DNA from: Henricia sp. BOLD:AAB3569 | Taxonomy: Eukaryota; Echinodermata; Asteroidea; Spinulosida; Echinasteridae | Reading direction: 5' to 3' | DNA length: 64,000 nucleotides | Assembly: GCA_037783545.1 (NCBI GenBank) | Contig: JBBELK010000329.1 | Coordinates: 4,602,501-4,666,500 of the forward strand | Part shown: piece after piece, positions 59,001 through 64,000 of the stretch | Layout of the letters: every line of letters begins with the position of its first letter | How positions within the stretch are numbered: position 1 is the first letter of the stretch | Position numbers and translations under genes: made by a program | The notes under the pieces: generated by a model | Seen by the model: only the letters and a program-made list of their open reading frames with translations | Told to the model about the DNA's origin: nothing | The model's database searches: none

Positions 59001-62000
59001 TATAAGATCAAGGAGACTGAGAGATTGCATTTTTTGCATCTTTTCTTTTGGTAAGAGGATTTTTTTCGAATTATGTACGGGAGACTGGATTAAAGCTTAC
59101 GTGTCTCTGTAACAAAAAGTATATAAAAATTAAATTTTCGACATCAGGAACTGGAGATACAAGCCTTTTTCTTGAAACGGGCTTCACATGTTGTACATGT
59201 GCGCGTACTCTCATGTGTATGTGTACAATGTACACATATACACGCACATGTACATTTACATGTACATGTACATTTACGTCATAACCCTGTCGAATAAAAG
59301 ACAGGGCCTGTCTTTTATTATTTCTTGTTTTTAATAGACCGGCATTAATCCTTGACAGATTTTTACGTTCTTGGTACCAAATGAAAGCTGATAACATTTT
59401 CTATTCTAGAAAATAAGCAATTTAACTTTTTTTTAAATATTTGACGCTCAAATCGGCCTAAAATCGGACAGTGCAACTTTAAGAGAATTACTTACCTCTT
59501 CAATAAACGCTTTACCAATTCTCTTGAAAAGTGGATCTGTTGGAAGCAAGAACTTCGTGCTGGGAAAAAACAAATCAAAATATATCACTCTGACATTAAT
59601 AGTATGCATGTAAGATGAAAAAATAACAGGCAAAAAAAAATAAATGCGGAAATTTTCACTACTTCTTGATTGAAAGACACCGTCAATCTTGGAGTGGAAA
59701 TTTTCAGCCTATAAAAGCTTTATCCAGTCACACATAATTGAGGTATTAAAGTCGCTTCACGAGCCAAGCTGGCTCATACGGCCGGTACTCATCCCCCGTT
59801 TCCATGGCATGGAGTGACTTGGAGCATTGTTACTCCCCCTGGATGGGATGCCAGTCCATCGCAGGTCTACCCTCAGCAGTTAGTTGGGTTTCCCAACCAA
59901 TATTTGCCGGTACCCATTTATACACCTGGGTGGAGAGAGACAATGTGGAGTAAAGTGTCTTGTCTAAGGACACAACGCGATAGCAGTGACCAGGCTTCGA
60001 ACCACGGACCTATCACCCGAAAGTCCGACGCGCTATCCACTAGACCACCACGTCTCCAATGCATAATGAAGCAGTTATATCAATATTTTGAGGTCAACTG
60101 AAAATGTGCGTTTCTTTCGTTGCGCGTAATATCAAGAGTTTTTTATTTATTATTATTATTATTTCTTTTCTGGTACTGAAACCAAGGATTCCTTAAAAGT
60201 GCCAATAGCACTGTCACTCGCAAGCGTGAGGAAACCCATGAGGAGAATTAGAAACGGCCAGAGACACCAGGGAATCCCCTTGCTCTTCACAAAAGAATGC
60301 TCTGGGATCTTTAAAGTGCGCTACCTAACACACTGGACCAACGGCTTTGCATCCTTTTCGAAGGATAGAGCAAGTGTGTTTAAGTGACTGCTCAAGGGCA
60401 CAGGTACCCCCCAGGCACGTATCGAACCTGCAACCCCAAGTTTTCACCCGAGTATTGCGAATCAGTGACCCAAACCACTCGGCCACGGTACCCTCCGTGG
60501 ATTTTGAAATGATACTGAACGAAATCTAATTGTTTGGGGCATTCTTTATCCTGAATAAATAATTCCAACTTACCAGCAGAATTGTGGGTCTTTGTCAAAG
60601 TGGCCCCAAACAGCACCCTTAATGACTTTGGCGTTTGGAAACAGGCTGTTTGGAAAATGTTGGTAGAAGTTGTAAGTACAGTACAAGTAAAAAAAAAGTG
60701 GATGAAACCACTTCTATTTTATATTTGAGTACGGTTTTTCCAGTCAAATGGTTGGGCTAAAAAGTTTTAGAAATTGCAAATTTTGTATGTATACAGTCTT
60801 TAAAGGAAGGGACAACATTTGCAAAGGGTTGCCTAACTCTGCATGCTTCATGTAAGTCGCCATCTTTTGCAGTTCGGCACTCGGACTTGAGAGGGCGTGA
60901 GTCAAGACACAACAGATTTTTACATACTTTACGGCGTGTGGGAGTCGGGAAACAAGGCATTCATCTTGACGTCATCCATGCAATCGTTGCCTGGTTGACG
61001 TCATCATCCCTTTCAAACTTTCAAATATGGCACAGCACATAGTTGAAGAGTTTATCATCAAAATTAATTGGGATGCCGATGTTTAAACAAGATTCTCTGA
61101 ATCTCATGAAGGTTTATGCACCGGGCAATACATATTTTGGATTAAATATTGATTAAAATTCAAACAAGTGTTGTCCCTTCCTTTAAACTGACAGTCAGTT
61201 GAAAGTGTAACATTTGTACATGTAACTATACCTTGTGGTTGCATTGGGAACGTGACCTGCAAATGCTGGTAGTACGGGCGTCATTCCGAAATCCCGCATT
61301 CGCTTCAAGATTTGATGTTGCAGTTTAAGCTGGTTGGTGTGCCATGACTGCGTTAAAGGACCGCCCCAGCCATGAATGTTACCTATCCGAGTCCTGAAAG
61401 ATACCAAGACCAGAGATACTTGACCGTGTCTCAAACAAATTGTACAATATCAAAATCTTAAAGAATACGGCCGAATATATTTTATACACTATTGACAATA
61501 AGTTAGGGATATTGTGAGGTGTACGCAGATATTTTATGGAGGGTATGTATTCCGCTTGAATGATTTTGTATATGATTAGACAATTGTATCTGCACCTTGT
61601 CACAGGAATAGGTGAAAACAGTCAAACAGTCATTATATCTAAATGGGTCTTTCCAAAGTAATGGGGTACATTTCTGTAACATTCAAGATCTTAGGTCCCA
61701 GTTCACTTCAAATGTCTTAATTTTATCTTTAAATTATCAAGCTAAACTGAGGAAATAACTTTTTCACCAAGGAGTACGAAAAATATACCTACAACATACA
61801 TTTGTGAAAACCCCGTGCTCAAATTTTCCTATTACGCATGTAACAAAGGCACAAAATGGTCTGTCCGCGTTACATACGTAATAGGAAAATGTGTACACAA
61901 GCTTTTCAAAAATGTATGTTGTGGTAGCAATTTCTTATCTTTTTTGGCAAAAGTTATCTCCTGAGAACAAAACAAGGACATTTCTTTAATTCTGAGATAA

Positions 62001-63995
62001 ACTAAAGACATCTGAAAGGAATTATTGACTTATTTTTCAAATGTACCCCATTATATAATGCTGAACATTGTCTTAAAATTTCATGAAAATATCTCAAATT
62101 TACTGAGATATGTTCTTTCCAGATTTTTTATGACTGACATTTCAAGACATTTGTATTTTGAAAAGAGTATTTACGGAGAAAATTGACACTCTAAACTATT
62201 TACCTTTATCACGGTGCGTCCATCTTTGTCTTGTTCCCCACGGTACATGTCAGGCACGATCAGTGCGTCTGCGCAACTGCGCGTGTAATCTTCTGTTGTT
62301 TTGAACTGGGTGAATCACTGTCCGCGCTGCACGTTTTCTTGACAATTTCAAAACGGGACCAAACTATTTTTTCTGCAAGCCTCGCTTTGGTTACGTTCAT
62401 TTTAATAGGAAAAAAGGAAAGATGGCCGCACCGTGATAAAGGTCTATTAGGTAGAGAAACTTGAAATGTATGGGTCATTCCACGAGGTTGGGTACAAAAA
62501 GTGTGACGTACCAGATCTTAAATATGAGTAACATTCCAGCCCAGCTACTTTAGTAAGTATATTCATTTCATAAAGAAACACATGTTACACTACAATAGAA
62601 GTATTTACATCACATTGTAACAAAACTACAGACCTCCAAAATGTACTCGTAGTGTTAAACATATGTGGTGTCCATGTTGCGTAGGTAAGACAAATATTTC
62701 ATGATCTGTGAGAGATTGATCAGTGAAAACAACATGATTATATTGGGACACCTAGTCATATTCAGTACAACAAATATTTCACCAGATAAATAATTCTCGT
62801 GTCTTTAAATAAAAGAACTTGTACCAACGCAACATCGACACCGCTTTGTTTATATACCCAACCTCATGGAATGACCCGTAAACTCATATCCTGGCAATAA
62901 CTTACCATGCGAGGAATGCGGGACCTCCAAAGTGCGAATCCAAATCCTTCTGAGTAAACCCCATTTTAAGGTATACCTTCTGCCAGATAGCTTCCTGAGC
63001 GTTAAATGCCAACGGCAAGTTGATTCCGTTCATGGCCATCCAGTCAATCTCTCTCTCCCAACGAGTCCAGTTCCACCAAGCGAAGGAGTAGCTTACGGTG
63101 CACACATTCTGGTAATAGCGGAATCTGGGGAAAGATCGGACCAATCAACATGCAGCGGTATAATCAAAATGGACCAATCAAAATGCAAAATTGCAACAAT
63201 GGACCAATCAAAATCCAAAGCAGAAACTGAGAATTGTGGATGGTGGTTCAATGTTTAATAAGAATTGAGAAGTTGACCATAAAAATGTTACTTAAAATGA
63301 ATTATCAGGCATTAGTAAGTGCAGATTTAGTGGAAAACTCCCAATTTATGAGTAAACAATTTCTTAGAAAAAATCTCCTGTGTCATTGTTTTGTAAATAT
63401 TTTACGTATTCCTGGAAAAACGGCATTAAATATGGGTCTTTCCACAGTAAAGGGGGCATTTTGGCAACACAGACCATATTTTCGAGGAAATACCTTTGTC
63501 TGGTCTCAAAATAAAAGAAATAAGTTTCAGTTGTTCTGAAGAGATAACTTAAGCCCAAAAAGGGTTACAAATAGTGTGACAATATGCCTTTCTAATAACC
63601 CTGTGTACAAATTTCAATATACGCTCGTAACCGTGACGGACACTTGTGTTACAGCGTTTAGGTGGAAAACACTTAGCTTCATATTACCCATTATAAAGTG
63701 AAGCGCATGCGAACATATTCATATGGAATATGCGCTATATAAATGCAATAATAAAAATATTAAAACAGTATTTTGGCGAGAGCTCAAAATTCCAAAACGA
63801 CAGCCTAGCTGACCTGTTTGGGCTTGTAACCTTGAGGGGCGATAGAACCGTTGGCAGTTCTTCCGGAAGGTTTACTTGGTCGCCGGCCCATGAGATATGA
63901 CAGCCACAGTAGTGTTTGATGTAGTAATAGAAGCCCCATGCGGCGGCTACGCCGGTGGTTCCGGAAATATTGACTTGGTTATCACTGGACGCAAT
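49907..63995 (-). CDS. NAGLU: Alpha-N-acetylglucosaminidase (GH89), 16 exons visible, N terminus off the right edge
   Basis: Sixteen exons join in frame to 691 residues plus stop. The protein follows human NAGLU throughout: [104 protein letters not shown] and the C-terminal [14 protein letters not shown]. The lysosomal enzyme removes terminal alpha-linked N-acetylglucosamine from heparan sulfate; human deficiency is Sanfilippo B. The two catalytic glutamates are present at window residues 252 (FNEM, human E316) and 381 (TPEG, human E446), 129 apart against 130 in human. By that alignment about 64 N-terminal residues, including the signal peptide, lie beyond base 64000. All visible introns are GT-AG. 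The poly(A) signal is probably at 49591-49596. Confidence 0.96.
50093..50668. repeat. 28-bp minisatellite, about 20 copies
   Basis: Unit like TCAAACTGCCTTTGAGTCCC plus AAGTCAAG, very regular. It lies in the last NAGLU intron and ends 24 bases from the exon O donor. Confidence 0.9.
50693..50850 (-). CDS. NAGLU: NAGLU exon O
   Basis: Residues 601-654, phase 2 in and 1 out. Acceptor ACATTCAG, donor [22 protein letters not shown] matches human YYTPRWRLFLEALV. A 28-bp minisatellite fills the intron starting 24 bases past the donor. Confidence 0.94.
50928..51385. repeat. 78-bp tandem repeat built from a tRNA-like SINE piece, six copies
   Basis: Each unit holds CTCTACCAGCTGAG (an inverted A-box) and GGTATACTCCCTCAGG; starts are 78, 79, 78, 78 and 69 bases apart. 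The SINE remnant it came from flanks it; relatives lie at 26590-26720 and 49225-49450. Confidence 0.85.
51599..51705 (-). CDS. NAGLU: NAGLU exon N
   Basis: Residues 566-601, phase 0 in and 2 out. Acceptor TTTGCAG, donor [19 protein letters not shown] then [12 protein letters not shown] matches human EQNSRYQLTLWGP and ILDYANKQLAGL. Confidence 0.95.
52097..52583 (+). mobile_element. Solo LTR, 487 bp
   Basis: Begins TGTGACCAA, ends TTGGTTACA, flanked by TAAG on both sides (52093-52096 and 52584-52587). Inside are a TATA box (CTATATAAGG, 52321) and AATAAA (52466) 145 bases later. No internal retroelement genes nearby. Confidence 0.7.
52979..53099 (-). CDS. NAGLU: NAGLU exon M
   Basis: Residues 525-565, phase 2 in and 0 out. 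Two acceptors are possible; CCCAAACAG at 53100 gives a continuous frame ([20 protein letters not shown]), while TTTCCAAG 16 bases further in breaks the phase. [16 protein letters not shown] matches human ASDSRFLLGSWLEQAR. Confidence 0.88.
53373..54625. mobile_element. GGGGCCGTTCACAATTATCA element expanded by a nested palindrome
   Basis: Outer inverted ends 53373-53400 and 54596-54625. It carries the palindrome 53501-53805 and about 700 bases of further sequence, including a GC-rich stretch (54380-54500). Confidence 0.65.
53501..53805. mobile_element. Palindromic MITE, GAGCAAGTTCGGGTGGGCGA ends
   Basis: Almost perfect foldback with CTAGTTAACTATAGTCGCCC in each arm; it interrupts the 53373-54625 element. 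Confidence 0.8.
54650..54754 (-). CDS. NAGLU: NAGLU exon L
   Basis: Residues 490-525, phase 2 in and 2 out. Acceptor ATTTTAG, donor [26 protein letters not shown] matches human YDLLDLTRQAVQELVSLYY. A decayed DNA transposon end stops 24 bases beyond its donor. Confidence 0.92.
54788..55078 (-). mobile_element. tRNA-derived SINE, decayed copy
   Basis: Same body (ACACTGGACCAACGGCTTTA) as the other copies; it lies in the NAGLU intron between exons K and L. Confidence 0.6.
55186..55271 (-). CDS. NAGLU: NAGLU exon K
   Basis: Residues 462-490, phase 0 in and 2 out. Acceptor ACGTCAG, donor [24 protein letters not shown] aligns with human IWYNRSDVFEAWRLLLTS. Confidence 0.9.
55548..55797 (-). mobile_element. 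SINE with CTCCTGGGTGG core
   Basis: Contains GGTACCCATTTTTACTCCTG and a box-B-like GGGATTCGAACCC; it lies between NAGLU exons J and K. Confidence 0.6.
55931..56090 (-). CDS. NAGLU: NAGLU exon J
   Basis: Residues 408-461, phase 2 in and 0 out. Acceptor TATTACAG, donor [26 protein letters not shown] matches human [29 protein letters not shown] follows. Confidence 0.93.
56533..56675 (-). CDS. NAGLU: NAGLU exon I (nucleophile)
   Basis: Residues 361-408, phase 0 in and 2 out. Acceptor TTTCCAG, donor [26 protein letters not shown] carries the nucleophile glutamate (window E381, human E446). Confidence 0.95.
56884..57033 (-). CDS. NAGLU: NAGLU exon H
   Basis: Residues 311-360, phase 0 in and 0 out. 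Acceptor AATACAG, donor [23 protein letters not shown] and [19 protein letters not shown], part of the substrate pocket. Confidence 0.95.
57492..57648 (-). CDS. NAGLU: NAGLU exon G
   Basis: Residues 258-310, phase 2 in and 0 out. Acceptor TTTTCAG, donor [24 protein letters not shown] matches human AVWLLQGWLFQHQPQFWG. Confidence 0.94.
58111..58196. repeat. Three tandem copies of a 30-bp unit
   Basis: Unit AATTCTGTATAACCGCCCCC plus AAGACACTC. It lies in a region (57740-58070) also rich in CAAGTCCAGT repeats. Confidence 0.7.
58346..58600. mobile_element. Foldback MITE, TIR AACTCCT...TTCGGAAAG, copy 2
   Basis: Same termini and TA flanks as the element at 187-676, but with a shorter centre. It lies in the NAGLU intron between exons F and G. 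Confidence 0.8.
58803..58876 (-). CDS. NAGLU: NAGLU exon F (acid/base glutamate)
   Basis: Residues 234-258, phase 0 in and 2 out. Acceptor TTCACAG, donor [18 protein letters not shown] carries the catalytic acid/base glutamate (window E252, human E316). Confidence 0.93.
59496..59559 (-). CDS. NAGLU: NAGLU exon E (64 bases)
   Basis: Residues 212-233, phase 2 in and 0 out. Acceptor TTCCCAG, donor [26 protein letters not shown] aligns with human CSFLLAPEDPIFPIIGSLF. Confidence 0.9.
59757..60056 (-). mobile_element. SINE with ACACCTGGGTGGAGAGAG core, near full length
   Basis: tRNA-like head at the right end on the minus strand (GTCTAGTGGATAGCGCGTCG and GGTTCGAAGCC). Fragments of the core are at 9400, 33190 and 55548. 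Confidence 0.65.
60141..60492 (-). mobile_element. tRNA-derived SINE, (ATT)n tail
   Basis: Ends CACTCGGCCACGGTACCC, matching the heads at 18455 and 46302; it lies in the NAGLU intron between exons D and E. Confidence 0.7.
60574..60645 (-). CDS. NAGLU: NAGLU exon D (72 bases)
   Basis: Residues 188-212, phase 2 in and 2 out. Acceptor CAAACAG, donor [26 protein letters not shown] aligns with human VFPQVNVTKMGSWGHFNCS. Confidence 0.88.
61232..61393 (-). CDS. NAGLU: NAGLU exon C
   Basis: Residues 134-188, phase 2 in and 2 out. Acceptor CTTTCAG, donor [25 protein letters not shown] and [19 protein letters not shown] are near identical to human. Confidence 0.95.
61645..62058. mobile_element. Palindromic MITE, GGGTCTTTCC family
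   Basis: Reverse-oriented sister of 40661-41076, in the NAGLU intron between exons B and C. The far end is slightly decayed. Confidence 0.75.
62201..62446. mobile_element. MITE with TIR TACCTTTATCACGGTGCG, copy 2
   Basis: Same termini and interior (GCAAGCCTCGCTTTGGTTAC) as the element at 3237-3511, in inverted orientation. It lies in the NAGLU intron between exons B and C. Confidence 0.75.
62906..63124 (-). CDS. NAGLU: NAGLU exon B
   Basis: Residues 61-134, phase 2 in and 2 out. Acceptor TCCCCAG, donor [24 protein letters not shown], then [19 protein letters not shown] and QEAIWQKVY: the start of the catalytic barrel. Confidence 0.95.
63434..63655. mobile_element. Single arm of a GGGTCTTTCC-family MITE
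   Basis: Matches one half of 27171-27591 almost exactly; the other half is missing. It lies in the intron between NAGLU exons A and B. Confidence 0.7.
63814..63995 (-). CDS. NAGLU: NAGLU exon A (first visible)
   Basis: Window residues 1-61, ending in phase 2 at donor AACAG|GTCAGC. An in-frame TAG just upstream and the CATAG acceptor fix its 5' edge at 63995. [20 protein letters not shown] and [11 protein letters not shown] match the human N-terminal domain. Confidence 0.92.
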
Positions 63996-64000
63996 CTATG

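Overview
This is animal nuclear DNA. Genes are split into many short exons with GT-AG introns, the introns are full of tRNA-derived SINEs and foldback (MITE-like) DNA transposons, and the proteins match well-known metazoan families. The repeat content and the fairly close similarity to vertebrate proteins suggest a marine invertebrate deuterostome, perhaps an echinoderm. That is inference; no single marker in the window proves it.

Three genes are supported. (1) A CPLANE1 (C5orf42/Jbts17) orthologue occupies the minus strand from its ATG at 45990 down to at least 784, in 28 coding exons whose phases all join. They encode 3250 residues, and the gene runs off the left edge. CPLANE1 belongs to the CPLANE complex at the base of cilia. 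(2) A lysosomal alpha-N-acetylglucosaminidase (NAGLU, family GH89) lies on the minus strand from the right edge (63995) to its stop at 49907. It has 16 exons and 691 residues; about 64 N-terminal residues lie off the edge. Both catalytic glutamates are present. (3) Inside the 8-kb intron between CPLANE1 exons 8 and 9, on the opposite strand, sits a gene whose whole coding sequence is one exon (30765-33062). It encodes a 765-residue single-pass receptor with a signal peptide, three Ig-like domains, one membrane helix and a 405-residue tail. The tail carries three YxxM motifs, several YxxP motifs and a C-terminal YENV. I do not recognise it as a named family, and it is the best candidate here for something undescribed.

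Layout: 1-784, repeat-rich and downstream of the last visible CPLANE1 exon; 784-45990, CPLANE1 with the receptor gene nested at 29.7-33.1 kb; 46.0-49.6 kb, intergenic, with GC boxes and an X-box-like RFX site that may drive CPLANE1; 49.6-64.0 kb, NAGLU. Between exons there are at least a dozen repeat families, many nested in one another, plus a solo LTR and two minisatellites. A perfect 547-bp tandem duplication at 34827-36027 copies the 3' end of CPLANE1 exon 8 and creates a possible in-frame 45-residue cassette exon.

The three genes show no obvious functional link. CPLANE1 and NAGLU are same-strand neighbours, and the receptor shares only location with CPLANE1.
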